This document shows positions 18,025 through 26,534 of a stretch of DNA of 64,000 nt, piece after piece. The notes below the pieces were generated by a model. It was not told the DNA's origin, ran no database searches, and saw only the letters and a list, made by a program, of their open reading frames with translations. Each line of letters starts with the position of its first letter. Positions within the stretch are counted from its first letter, which is position 1. This stretch comes from Acidobacteriota bacterium. GTDB lineage: Bacteria; Acidobacteriota; Thermoanaerobaculia; Multivoradales; Multivoraceae. The position numbers and the translations under genes were made by a program. Location: the NCBI GenBank assembly GCA_029263415.1, contig JAJCXN010000054.1, positions 227,156 to 291,155 of the forward strand. Direction: 5' to 3'.

Positions 18025-18606
18025 TCAGGGCTTGATCCACGTCTCGTGGAGGTGCGTCCATTGGAGACCCAGGGGTGCGTTCGGATTGGTGTGCAGGTCG
18101 ACCGTGCTGAGTCGAGCAACGGTTCCGTCCTTGGTGGTCTGCCACTCCTCGTAGGTAACTGTGGTGTGGTCTCCGTGTTGGTGACGCGTCACGGGGTTCT
18201 TGATCACGATACGAGCGGCTTCGTCATCGTGCCATCGTCCCCAATCGGCATAGACCGCTTGCACGACCTGCTCGCGATCTGCGAGCGTGCCATCCGGGCC
18301 AACGATGACGAAATTCGCCGCCAGTGCTTGATCGAAGCGAGCGAAAGCAGCCTGAGTCTGTGGCAATCGCCCGACGAACCAAGCCTCGAGGAAGTCGTGC
18401 AACTCGATCGTTTCTTGAACTGCCTTTGAACTGTCGGCCGGCGCCTGGCTCGGCTGATCATGCTTCGCGTCGACCATTGGGCCCTCAGTGGAAGATGGAG
18501 GTGTGCAGGCGTACAGCGCTGTTGCCAGTACAGCTATTGCCGGCAGCGCCATGAATCCGAGGGTCGGAGTCGGCGCCGACACGGATCGAGTGGATTGAGC
18601 GGTCAT
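18025..18606 (-). CDS. SnoaL/NTF2-like lipoprotein
   Basis: The frame extends to 18678. The ATG at 18606 has a GAGAGG ribosome site and begins a lipoprotein signal peptide ending in the lipobox LYAC, giving 193 residues. After a low-complexity Ser/Pro linker, residues ~75-190 form an NTF2-like (DUF4440/SnoaL) domain: FARFDQALAANFVIVGPDGT, ADREQVVQAVYADWGRWHD, HQHGDHTTVTYEEWQTTKDGT, and the terminal WTHLHETWI typical of the family. No catalytic residues are assured, and such domains often act as binding or scaffold modules. It would be anchored to a membrane on the periplasmic side. Confidence 0.8.
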   Translation of the reverse strand: MTAQSTRSVSAPTPTLGFMALPAIAVLATALYACTPPSSTEGPMVDAKHDQPSQAPADSSKAVQETIELHDFLEAWFVGRLPQTQAAFARFDQALAANFVIVGPDGTLADREQVVQAVYADWGRWHDDEAARIVIKNPVTRHQHGDHTTVTYEEWQTTKDGTVARLSTVDLHTNPNAPLGLQWTHLHETWIKP

Positions 18607-18708
18607 GCGGTTGCCTCTCGGGTCAGTGGAGCGACTCAGAATACACCGGGCTGCTGCGTTGGGGTACTCTGGCGGCAAAGACTCAACTACGAATCTTGAG
18701 AGGTGATC

Positions 18709-19170
18709 ATGCGACGATTAGGAGTAGCTAGCTGGATTGTCTTGATGGTGGTTGCCGCGACGGTCCTGTTGGGAAAGGCTGCACAAGCCGGACTCCTCAT
18801 TTGGGTCGCGCTGCCGTTCGCTGTGTTGGTGGTCGTAGGGCTTGCGGTCTTGCGCCCCAAGGAAGAGCTCGCCGGCTGGTCAGTCTTCACCGTTTGGCTC
18901 AGCACGACCTACCTGTCATTGGGTGGCATCGAGTGGGCCGGCTTCGCGGTCGTCGTGGTGTTTGCGCTGCTCGGGTACTTTCGGTCACCGTGGTTCTTGG
19001 CAGCTGCTTGGTTGCTGCACATCGCCTGGGACTTCGTACCGCGTGAGTTGCCCGAACTGCTGGTCGATCTACCGGTGGCGTGCTTGATCTTTGATGGCGT
19101 GATCGGGCTCTACTTGGCACTTGGCGCAAGGGCTGGCCGGTGGTCTCCGCCTGCTCAAGGATCGTCTTGA
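18709..19170 (+). CDS. Small integral membrane protein (DUF6010-like)
   Basis: A GTG at 18703 and an ATG at 18709 are both possible; GAGAGGTGATC before the ATG favours 18709 (153 residues). There are about five hydrophobic segments: SWIVLMVVAATVLLG, LLIWVALPFAVLVVVGLAVL, a third around STTYLSLGGIEWAGFAVVVV, FLAAAWLLHIAWDF, and LPVACLIFDGVIGLYLALG. The Trp/His-containing AAWLLHIAWDF...P block is the part that resembles the DUF6010 family. Function is unknown. It is divergent from the SnoaL lipoprotein gene (102-bp spacer) and convergent with the kinase gene. Confidence 0.75.
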   Translation: MRRLGVASWIVLMVVAATVLLGKAAQAGLLIWVALPFAVLVVVGLAVLRPKEELAGWSVFTVWLSTTYLSLGGIEWAGFAVVVVFALLGYFRSPWFLAAAWLLHIAWDFVPRELPELLVDLPVACLIFDGVIGLYLALGARAGRWSPPAQGSS

Positions 19171-19206
19171 TACAGCTTCGGCACGGTTGAAGAGGTGTGC
19201 GTGTTC

Positions 19207-22143
19207 TCAGGGCTCGGGGCTGTCCTCTGCTAGCAGACGCTTGGCGCGCAGCACCGTCGCGTCGTCCGGCCCGCGCACCGCAACGATCGCCTCGAGCGAG
19301 TAACGCAATTCGCTGGTGTGATCGCTGTCGAGATCGAGCCCGCACTGCGCGACTTCGAGCGCGGCGATTGCCGCTTTGTAGTTCGACGACGCGTCTTGTC
19401 TAGTTTCGAGCGCAGCTTGGGCAAGCTCGAGTCCCTCACTGCGACGTTGGACAACTGACGCCTTGATGGAGGCGCTTTCAGGATTGCACAGAATGCGTGC
19501 AAGACCGAGTTGGCTATGGGCCAAGTCAGGGTGTGATTCGCCCAGTGCCACCTCGCGAATCTCGAGTGAGCGCCTAAGCTGAGCTTCAGCTTGAAGGTAT
19601 CGCCCGCGTTCGAAGTTGAGTCGGCCTAGATTCGCTAGCGGGAACGCAACCACAGAGTGCTGTTTGCCATACAGGCGTTCTGCGATTGTCAATGAACGAT
19701 TGAGCAACGACTCTGCACTGTTGAACTCCAAACTGTCGATGGCCAAGAGGCCCAGGTTGTTGAGGACTGTGATGAACAGATACTCGGGAGCGTTAACCTC
19801 GCGCAGGCCGCCTTCGGCCAAGCGGTAGTGATGTTTAGCCTCACTCAGGCGCCCTTGCTCGTGTAGGACCCAACCGAGATTGATCAAGGCTGTAGTGTGC
19901 TCGCTTGCTGGTGCGCTCAGAAACTCTAGACTCTGTCGATAGAGGTCCTCAGCCTCTTTGAAGCGATCAGCACGCTGCAGAACGGCAGCTAGGCGCCCAG
20001 CGGTGGTCAATGTGGTGGAGTGGGCGCTGCCCAGAACTTTCGCCTGAGCGGCGTGGCACGCTCGATACTCGTCGGTTGCTTGCTGCGTGTCGCCTAGGCG
20101 TTCGAGGGTGAGTGCGCGTTCATAGCGAGCGTTGAGGGTCTCGGGTTCGAGGGCTCCGAAAGCTGCATGTAGAGCAGCTAGCGCTTGCGTTTGCATTTCG
20201 AGTGCTGGTTGCAACTGATCGCGGCTCGCCAGAACCCGCGCCAGGCCAGTTCTGGCCTCCGCGGAGGCTCGCAGTTGCGATGGAGTTTCCTGGTTGCCGC
20301 TTGCGAGCAAATCGAGGGCTTCAAGGAAGTTCGACTCCGCCTCGTCGAGTCTGCCGCTGGCGGTCAGTGCGCGGCCCCGGCCAATCGCGATGGTCGTCAG
20401 CGCCGGAGCAAACCGAGACCGCGGCTGCACTGCTGGCAGTGGAAGCAGCGCTTCACTTGCGGCGCTGTACACTGCGAGTGACTGCTCAAAATCGCCACGG
20501 GTGTAGACCACTCCAGCCCGCCCACTCAGTAGCGCGGATTCGAGCAGTGGCCAGTTGGTGTTGTCTCGGGGGATCTGCTCGAGGGTTTCGAACGCTTCGT
20601 CCAGCAGAGTGTCAGCCTCATCGACCCGACCAAGGTTCATGAGGATGCTGAAGATCGTTCGTTGGAGGCGGAGCCGATCTTCCGGCACCGCGCCTAGAGA
20701 CTCAAGCAATCGTTGTCGGCCCCGATCCAGCGCCTCCAAGACGGTGATCGACTCCCCTTGAGCTCGTTCGGGAGCCGCCTCGAGAATGAACCCAGTGAGC
20801 ATTCGATTGTTGAGGTCAGCCCGGTTGGTCTGCTCTTGGGCCCTTGCCCGTTCCGTGCTTGCTTGAGCCAGCGCAGTCTTGAGCCGTGCCCCTTGCAGCG
20901 ACAGGAGGACCACAGCGGCGACCAGAAACAACGCTGCGATTGTGCCGGTCGCAAAGGCGATTGGGTTGCGCTTGATCGCCGTTGTCAGCCGATATACGAA
21001 GGAATCCGGCCGCGCAATGATTGGTCTGTCGTCTAACGAACGCCGGATGTCGAGGGCCAGCGCAGCAGCTGAGTCATAGCGGCGTTCTGGCTCCAACGCC
21101 AGTGCGCGCAACACGATCGCATCGACATCTCCGCGCAGCTGGGCGGGGGAAAAGAGAGGCTGTTCGACACTGCTACGAGCTAGCTCGCTGGGCTTGGTAC
21201 ACCTGCCTTCGAGGATCGATGTGGTCACCAAGTCAACGGTCCGCGAACCGGCGCCCGAGCCGGCGCGCGAACCGGGGGTTGCGCTCAGGTAGGGTAGCTG
21301 TCCGGTCACCAATTCACACAGTAGGACGCCGAGCGAGTAGATGTCGCTGGCCGTTGTGATGGCGTCGCCGCGCAACTGCTCAGGGCTTGCGTGACTTGGG
21401 GTCATGCGTCGTTGGACTGTTTGCGTCACGTCTTCGTCGGCAAGATCCTTGGCAATGCCAAAGTCGACCAGTCGTGCGCGATCGGAAACCAGAACATTTG
21501 ACGGTTTGATGTCGCGATGGACGATCAGACTGCGGTGAGCAGCATGCACGGCGTCACAGACGGTGGCGAACAGCTCGAGGCGTTCAGCCAGGTCGAGCCC
21601 CTGCTCTTGACATGCGATGTCGATGGGCGCGCCTTCGACATACTCGAGAACAACGTAGGGGCGTTGGTCGGGGGCTGTGCCGTAGTCGATCAGTCGAGCG
21701 ATGCCTGGGTGGTCGAGTCGTGCGAGCGCCGCGCGTTCGCTTGCGAATCGTTGGTGAAGATCGGCGCCGAATTGGTCCGCTCGGAGCAGCTTGATTGCCG
21801 CTGTTTGTTGCCCGCCATCGACAGCGCGAGTGGCGGAGAAGACTTCGCCCATGCCACCTCGTCCGATCAGGCGAGACAAGGTAAAGCCTCCGAGTTCAAC
21901 AAAGGGGAGTTGATCTGCCGCCGAGGGTGGAGAGTCCTGGATCCGTTCCGCTACCAATGCCGCAGGCTCGTCCAAGAGCGGGTCGGTTCGCTGGTGGGCT
22001 TCGAGCAGTTCTCTGAGGGCAGTCGCACGGATTGGGTCGCGTGTCTGCAGTTCGCGAAGCGCCTGGTCTCGAGCTGCGTCGGACGCGTCGATCAGGGCAT
22101 AGAACTCGTTCCAGGGCAGTTCGCTAGATGCTTGATCTGACAT
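19207..22143 (-). CDS. Transmembrane Ser/Thr protein kinase with TPR sensor region
   Basis: A 978-residue PknB-type kinase. The catalytic domain (~88-370) has the P-loop IGRGGMGEVF, the catalytic Lys in AAIKLLR, the HRD loop IVHRDIKPSN, the DFG loop LVDFGIAKDL and an activation segment ending in SPEQ. A single membrane helix (AFATGTIAALFLVAAVVLL, ~395-415) separates it from ~560 residues of TPR-type helical repeats on the far side of the membrane (for example HTTALINLGWVLHEQGRLSE and VVAFPLANLGRLNFERGRY). It lies 21 bp after the ECF sigma factor gene on the same strand; such pairs are common in Acidobacteriota and Planctomycetota, where the kinase is thought to control the sigma factor. Confidence 0.95.
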   Translation of the reverse strand: MSDQASSELPWNEFYALIDASDAARDQALRELQTRDPIRATALRELLEAHQRTDPLLDEPAALVAERIQDSPPSAADQLPFVELGGFTLSRLIGRGGMGEVFSATRAVDGGQQTAAIKLLRADQFGADLHQRFASERAALARLDHPGIARLIDYGTAPDQRPYVVLEYVEGAPIDIACQEQGLDLAERLELFATVCDAVHAAHRSLIVHRDIKPSNVLVSDRARLVDFGIAKDLADEDVTQTVQRRMTPSHASPEQLRGDAITTASDIYSLGVLLCELVTGQLPYLSATPGSRAGSGAGSRTVDLVTTSILEGRCTKPSELARSSVEQPLFSPAQLRGDVDAIVLRALALEPERRYDSAAALALDIRRSLDDRPIIARPDSFVYRLTTAIKRNPIAFATGTIAALFLVAAVVLLSLQGARLKTALAQASTERARAQEQTNRADLNNRMLTGFILEAAPERAQGESITVLEALDRGRQRLLESLGAVPEDRLRLQRTIFSILMNLGRVDEADTLLDEAFETLEQIPRDNTNWPLLESALLSGRAGVVYTRGDFEQSLAVYSAASEALLPLPAVQPRSRFAPALTTIAIGRGRALTASGRLDEAESNFLEALDLLASGNQETPSQLRASAEARTGLARVLASRDQLQPALEMQTQALAALHAAFGALEPETLNARYERALTLERLGDTQQATDEYRACHAAQAKVLGSAHSTTLTTAGRLAAVLQRADRFKEAEDLYRQSLEFLSAPASEHTTALINLGWVLHEQGRLSEAKHHYRLAEGGLREVNAPEYLFITVLNNLGLLAIDSLEFNSAESLLNRSLTIAERLYGKQHSVVAFPLANLGRLNFERGRYLQAEAQLRRSLEIREVALGESHPDLAHSQLGLARILCNPESASIKASVVQRRSEGLELAQAALETRQDASSNYKAAIAALEVAQCGLDLDSDHTSELRYSLEAIVAVRGPDDATVLRAKRLLAEDSPEP

Positions 22144-22164
22144 TGCGTGGAAGGGCGATGAAGG

Positions 22165-22770
22165 CTAGTTGAGTGGATCAGCGGAGGTTTGGGTGAGGTC
22201 TCTGAGAAGGAAGGCGCGGGCTCCGGTCCACGAGCGTTCGACCGAGCGTTGCGAGATGCCTAGCGTCGCTGCAGTTTCCGGAACAGTTAAGCCGGCGAAG
22301 AACCGCAACTTGGCGACGTCGCTCATGCGCGGGTTCTCGGTCTCTAGGCGGTCCAACGAAGAGTCGATGGCCAAGACGTCCTCCGCCCTGCGCCATAGGG
22401 TGCCATCTGCGGTTTGCTCGGGCAGTTCGACTCGATGGTATTCGCCCCCTCGCTTGGTGCGCGCGTAGCGGCGCGCTCGATCGACCAGGATTCGCCGCAT
22501 CGCTTCTGATGCTGAGGCGAAGAAGTGAGCTCGATTGTCGAAATCGACAGAGCCGTCGTGTCCGAGTAACTTGAGGTAGGCCTCGTGGACCAGGGCAGTA
22601 GGGCCGAGTGTGTGTCCGGAAGGCTCACGCGCCATCTTGCCGCGAGCGAGGCGTCGTAACTCATCGTAGACCAAGTTGAAGAGTCGGCGGGAGGCGATCT
22701 CGCGCTCGTTGCGGTCTTCGGATCGGGCCTGCGCAAGAATCGTTGTGATGTCCTCCATCGTGATTCCCAT
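22165..22770 (-). CDS. ECF-family RNA polymerase sigma factor (TIGR02999 type)
   Basis: The frame is open to 23133 but runs over the divergent gene there. The realistic starts are ATG 22770 (GCTAGG upstream) or 22758, giving about 200 residues. Region 2 contains LFNLVYDELRRLARGKMA and LGPTALVHEAYLKLL, followed by NRAHFFASASEAMRRILVDRARR. Region 4 is the helix-turn-helix TVPETAATLGISQRSVERSW. No anti-sigma factor gene is present; the Ser/Thr kinase encoded 21 bp downstream is the likely regulator. The length and the HxLxPTALVHEAYLKL block match the group that is linked to protein kinases. Confidence 0.93.
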   Translation of the reverse strand: MGITMEDITTILAQARSEDRNEREIASRRLFNLVYDELRRLARGKMAREPSGHTLGPTALVHEAYLKLLGHDGSVDFDNRAHFFASASEAMRRILVDRARRYARTKRGGEYHRVELPEQTADGTLWRRAEDVLAIDSSLDRLETENPRMSDVAKLRFFAGLTVPETAATLGISQRSVERSWTGARAFLLRDLTQTSADPLN

Positions 22771-22918
22771 CCTAGCGGTAGAACTGAGGTCATCCGCGCC
22801 TGGTTGCAGCGGTGCGGGCCGATCCGTTGGGTTGCTCGACCTGAGATTGGTACGATTGTGAGTCCTAGGATTTCCAACGACCACCGCCAAGTTCTGTTGG
22901 CGTTCTTGAGGATTCGAA

Positions 22919-24433
22919 ATGCGCTCGGCGGTCCGTCTTGTCCAGCCCGATCGGATGCCCGTTTCCAGTTTCGGGGCATTGGTTGCGCGCCTGTGCGAGG
23001 CATGGAACCGCCGCCGGCGAACCCTCGCGTCGAGCGCCGTCGCGCTGGTTTGCCTGTTGATGTGCCCGGTTGGCGCCACCCTGGCCCAGGAGGCGGCACT
23101 GCAGGAGCAGAGTGAAGCATTCACCACTGACACCCCTACTGCTCGAACATCGCCTTGGCGAACAGAACGGGCATACCTCGGTTATCTGAGCGTGGTAGCG
23201 GTCTGCTTCGTCCTTCACCTTAGCGGCCGGACGAGGAAGGCCGGGACCGCCCGCAGACTCGTCGCGGCGAACGAAGGGTTACGCGACGACGCCACAGAGC
23301 GCCCAGTCACAGAGCGCCCAGTCGCAGAGCGCCCAGTAGCAGAGCGCAGAGTCAGAGAGCGCAGAGTCACAACACGCAGGGCCACCGAGCGCCGAGCCAC
23401 AGAGCAGGCGCCGACGGAGCAACCACGCGCGCGGTCGAGGACAGTTCAGACGGTTCAGAAAGAACTGGCCGGGATCCGAGTTTTGGTTGCTGAGGACGAC
23501 CTCGCTATCCAGCTAGTCGTCGGCGGCATGGTTGCACGGTTGGGCGGGGCGGTCGAGGTTGCTGGTAATGGTCTCGAGGCGGTGAGCGCCGTCGACACCA
23601 AGCGATACGACTTGGTCTTGATGGATGTCCAAATGCCCGTCCTCGATGGTTTCCAAGCCACTGCCCAGATTCGAGAGCGCGAAAGCCAGCTTGGGTCGGG
23701 CAGACCGCTGCCGGTGATCGGCATGACAGGCAATGCCATGGCTCGAGATCGCAAGAATTGTCTCGTAGCGGGGATGGATGGGTACATCAGCAAACCCTTT
23801 ACTCTCAATCAGCTCAAGGAGGTTCTGTTGCAATGGTGGGCGCGCCCGGATACTCAGTCTGAGGCTGAATCAGGGCCGCTAACGATCGATTCTGAAACGC
23901 CCCCGGTCGATATCTCTAGCACTCAGGAGCGAGCCGCAGCAGAGCCTTTGACGCGACCCGCGGTGCGTGTTGATGGAACTAGGCCGACGCAGAAAGACGC
24001 TGAAGAGACTTCCTGGCGGCGCATCGAAGTGGCGCTTGGCGGCCCCGATGTAGGTGGGCTTGATCCAAACTTGCTTCGAGGGTTCTTGGTTCGCGAGTTC
24101 GGTGGGTCAAGCGAGCTGCTCGCGACGTTCGTCCAAAGCTTTGTTGAGACGACGCCGCACCATTGCATCTCGCTACGCGAATCGTTCAATTCGGGAGATG
24201 ATGAAGGATTGCGGCGAGCCGTGCATTCACTGAAGGGAGCGAGCGCCATGCTGGGGGCCAATAAGCTGTCTCACTTGTGCCGCCAAATGGAGACTTTCGA
24301 GGACGAGGACTTGCTTCGAGAAGACACCCTCGCTGCGATCGAGGTGGAGGCTGAACGGGTTCGTTGCCTGCTGAGCGCGCTGCCAGCCGCGCTTGGGTGT
24401 GACTCACCTAATGCGTTGCTGGAGAACTCCTGA
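22919..24433 (+). CDS. Membrane-anchored response regulator with REC and HPt domains, no kinase domain
   Basis: A 504-residue protein starting at an ATG with AGGA 7 nt upstream. Residues ~35-58 form a signal/anchor segment (SSAVALVCLLMCPVGATLA) and ~83-98 a second hydrophobic helix (YLGYLSVVAVCFVLHL). Next comes a pentapeptide-repeat linker (~126-165, TERPV-like). A receiver domain follows (~179-305) with acidic pocket VAEDD, phospho-acceptor Asp236 in LMDVQMPVLDG, and IGMTGNA and YISKPF. A second linker leads to an HPt domain (~395-490) with phospho-acceptor His436 in HSLKGASAMLGA. It looks like a hybrid sensor kinase from which HisKA and HATPase were lost, so it probably relays phosphate from another kinase. 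It is divergent from the sigma/kinase operon (148-bp spacer). Confidence 0.88.
   Translation: MRSAVRLVQPDRMPVSSFGALVARLCEAWNRRRRTLASSAVALVCLLMCPVGATLAQEAALQEQSEAFTTDTPTARTSPWRTERAYLGYLSVVAVCFVLHLSGRTRKAGTARRLVAANEGLRDDATERPVTERPVAERPVAERRVRERRVTTRRATERRATEQAPTEQPRARSRTVQTVQKELAGIRVLVAEDDLAIQLVVGGMVARLGGAVEVAGNGLEAVSAVDTKRYDLVLMDVQMPVLDGFQATAQIRERESQLGSGRPLPVIGMTGNAMARDRKNCLVAGMDGYISKPFTLNQLKEVLLQWWARPDTQSEAESGPLTIDSETPPVDISSTQERAAAEPLTRPAVRVDGTRPTQKDAEETSWRRIEVALGGPDVGGLDPNLLRGFLVREFGGSSELLATFVQSFVETTPHHCISLRESFNSGDDEGLRRAVHSLKGASAMLGANKLSHLCRQMETFEDEDLLREDTLAAIEVEAERVRCLLSALPAALGCDSPNALLENS
23294..23413 (+). repeat. 15-bp coding tandem repeat, about eight copies
   Basis: Units of 15 bp start at 23294, 23309, 23324, 23339, 23354, 23369, 23384 and 23399, with consensus (a/g)cagagcgc(c/a)(c/g)agtc. 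They encode the pentapeptide (T/A)-E-R-(P/R)-(V/A). The first three units are almost identical and later ones decay. The array forms the linker between the membrane segments and the REC domain of the host protein, so its length may vary between strains. Confidence 0.85.
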
Positions 24434-24468
24434 GGAGAGGGCCCGACTTTGGCGGTCGCTGATGCAGT

Positions 24469-25734
24469 TCACGACAGATCGCGCTCGCCTCGCGGCGCCA
24501 GCCGCGTCCCCAGTATTGCGAGCGCACTGCCCAAGGAGCAGGCGAGCAGTAGAGCCAGAACTGACTCAGCGGGATCAGTACCCGCGCGAGCGCATGCGTC
24601 GGCGAGAACCAAGACGGCGACTGGCACGAGAGGTTGCCTGAACCGAGTGCGTGTGTGAACGGCACTCGTAGTGAGGGTTGCACCGGCCGCAGGTAGCGCG
24701 TACCAAAAGTGGTTCGGTCCCAGCCAGAGGGCGCCCGCTATTGCGCTGCCAAGGAGGACAGACGCACCGAATGGCAGGAGTATTCGCAGCCAAGGTGTAT
24801 CGCGTCGATCGTTGAGAAGGATCTCGCCAACAAAGGTGTCGTGGCCCAGCAAGCTCAGCAGGCGCCGGCCGAATCCTGTGAGCGTTGCCCAAGGACTGGT
24901 CACCAGTCTGGCCGCTGAGCGAAGAGCGAGGCTGGCTTGCTGGGTGAACGTGCCTTCGCTGATCCATGCCGTCAAGGTCTGCGTGAGGTGTGTGGAAAGT
25001 GGTCTGATGGTGTCCTTGTCGTTGGCCATGACTAGCAAGTTGAAGAGGAAGGTCGTTTCTGGCAGCGGAATGCGGTAGCACAACCAGTTTCTAACGCTGA
25101 GCAGAACGAGCACTGTGATCGTTGGGCCTACCAAGACGACCCAATCGACTGCGGTGAGCGATGCTGTTGCGATCAGAGCGATGCTGGCCAGTGGTGTCCA
25201 GGCGATAGCGTCGATCCGGGTGGCGACGGCAATGGCACCGACCAAGCCGATCAGTGCAGTGGCGTACGGCGGCTGGAAGAGCAGAAGGCCAGCGAGTACC
25301 GCCGCAAGGCTGGTGAGCACCGACTCCGGCCAGACTCTGTGACTTAGCGCGACCCGTTCTGGCAACAGTAGCCACAGCGTTAGCGGTGCCCAGATCCAGA
25401 AGCCCTGAGCGGTGGCGCCGACCGTCGCCGTGATCGCTACACCTGTGGCCGATGCCAAACTCATGGCCAACGCCATGCGGCGCTGGTTGCCACGCAGCAA
25501 AACTGAGATCGCGATCAAGAGTGGCATCCGAACGAACGGAGTCGGGTCGAATGGATCGGCACGCACGGCTCGCTCAAGGTACTCGCTCTCATCGCCAACT
25601 GGGTGGTTGCTGTACCTGGAGATGAATAGTCGCTGGAGCAACAGTGCTACGACTGTCGCCGCGATCGCGGTCGCCACCACGAAGGTTGAGATCGGAGTTC
25701 TCCCTTTACATTCCAGGAGGAGAAAAGCGCCCAT
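24469..25734 (-). CDS. Polytopic membrane protein, GT-C glycosyltransferase-like
   Basis: The open frame reaches 26085 over the SDR gene; the first plausible ATG is 25734, which overlaps the SDR gene by 29 bp and gives 421 residues. There are about ten hydrophobic helices (for example TFVVATAIAATVVALLLQRL, WIWAPLTLWLLLP, ILLPFGASVLLGSAIAGALWL). The first external loop carries GDESEYLERA followed by FDPTPFVRMPLL, the position where GT-C enzymes such as PMT/ArnT have their acidic catalytic motif. On that basis it may transfer a sugar from a polyprenyl phosphate donor, but overall similarity is only by pattern. It is the last gene of the P1 peptidase-SDR operon. Confidence 0.6.
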   Translation of the reverse strand: MGAFLLLECKGRTPISTFVVATAIAATVVALLLQRLFISRYSNHPVGDESEYLERAVRADPFDPTPFVRMPLLIAISVLLRGNQRRMALAMSLASATGVAITATVGATAQGFWIWAPLTLWLLLPERVALSHRVWPESVLTSLAAVLAGLLLFQPPYATALIGLVGAIAVATRIDAIAWTPLASIALIATASLTAVDWVVLVGPTITVLVLLSVRNWLCYRIPLPETTFLFNLLVMANDKDTIRPLSTHLTQTLTAWISEGTFTQQASLALRSAARLVTSPWATLTGFGRRLLSLLGHDTFVGEILLNDRRDTPWLRILLPFGASVLLGSAIAGALWLGPNHFWYALPAAGATLTTSAVHTRTRFRQPLVPVAVLVLADACARAGTDPAESVLALLLACSLGSALAILGTRLAPRGERDLS

Positions 25735-26494
25735 CGATTGCGGTCCAGCCACCGTCGACGTAGAGGATAGTCCCGGTGACATAACTTGCAGCGTCAGAGA
25801 GCAGGAAGGCCGTAGGGCCGGCCATCTCTTCGGGTTGCGCCCACCGACCGAAGATGTTGCGCTGGGCGTACGCTCGGTGCCAATCTGGCTGCGCTTTGAT
25901 CGGCTCGGTAAGAGGTGTCTCGACGACTCCCGGGCCGATGGCGTTGACCCGCACCCCGCTTGGCCCAAGTTCCGCGGCGAGAGCGCGAACCATCTGGACG
26001 ATACCGCCCTTAGTCGCCGCGTAGATCCCCTGCCCAGGTTCGACCACCAGCGAACGGATGGAAGAGAACATGACGATGCTGCCACCGCCCTGTTGTGCCA
26101 TTAGCGGGCCGGCCCCTTGAAAGACGTGCAGTCCGCCTTTGAGGTTGAGTCCGATGACGCGATCGAACTCTTCGTCGGTGTACTGAAGCAGAGGCTTGCG
26201 CACGTTGATCGCTGGGGTACAGGCGACCCCATCCAGCGAACCGCGTTCTTGGTGAATCTCCAAGAGCGTTGCCTTGGTCGCCTTGCCGTCGAGAATGTCC
26301 ACGCCCGCGCTGCTCGCACTGCCCGCTGTCGCGAGAATCTGCTCTGCCGTCGCCTGGGCGCCCGTGACGTCGAGATCAAGACAGACGACATGTGCTCCTT
26401 GGTCGGCGCATCCGCGCGCCACCGCCGAACCGATTCCTGAGGCGGCGCCGATCACGGCGATTGTCTTGCCTGTGAGACTGAAGATGCTTTTCAT
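25706..26494 (-). CDS. Short-chain dehydrogenase/reductase (classical SDR)
   Basis: A 262-residue NAD(P)-dependent oxidoreductase. The cofactor motif is VIGAASGIGSAVARG, and the Asp in VVCLDLDVTGA after strand 2 suggests NAD(H). The structural motif is degenerate: ACTPAINVRKP stands where NNAG is usual. The catalytic Ser-Tyr-Lys set is SSIRS ... GIYAATKGG, and VRVNAIGPGVVETPLTEPI and ASYVTGTILYVDGGWT complete the fold. It lies between the P1 peptidase gene (40-bp gap) and a membrane protein gene that starts inside it. The substrate is unknown; the family covers sugars, steroids and 3-oxoacyl derivatives. Confidence 0.93.
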   Translation of the reverse strand: MKSIFSLTGKTIAVIGAASGIGSAVARGCADQGAHVVCLDLDVTGAQATAEQILATAGSASSAGVDILDGKATKATLLEIHQERGSLDGVACTPAINVRKPLLQYTDEEFDRVIGLNLKGGLHVFQGAGPLMAQQGGGSIVMFSSIRSLVVEPGQGIYAATKGGIVQMVRALAAELGPSGVRVNAIGPGVVETPLTEPIKAQPDWHRAYAQRNIFGRWAQPEEMAGPTAFLLSDAASYVTGTILYVDGGWTAIDGRFSPPGM

Positions 26495-26534
26495 GGAAGT
26501 CTTGACTCTTGGTACTCAGGAAAGGCGGCGTCAG

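Noticed and set aside
22771..23133. Long N-terminal extension of the ECF sigma factor
   Set aside because: The frame continues but would overlap the divergent REC-HPt gene, and the residues have no sigma-factor character; the conserved region begins at the 22770/22758 starts.
23294..23413. CRISPR-like repeat array
   Set aside because: The 15-bp units are contiguous, in frame and have no spacers; they encode a pentapeptide linker. The same holds for 32509-32562.
25412..26104. 230-codon plus-strand frame over the GT-C-like and SDR genes
   Set aside because: It is antisense to two genes with clear domain or membrane-helix patterns and has no protein-like motifs.
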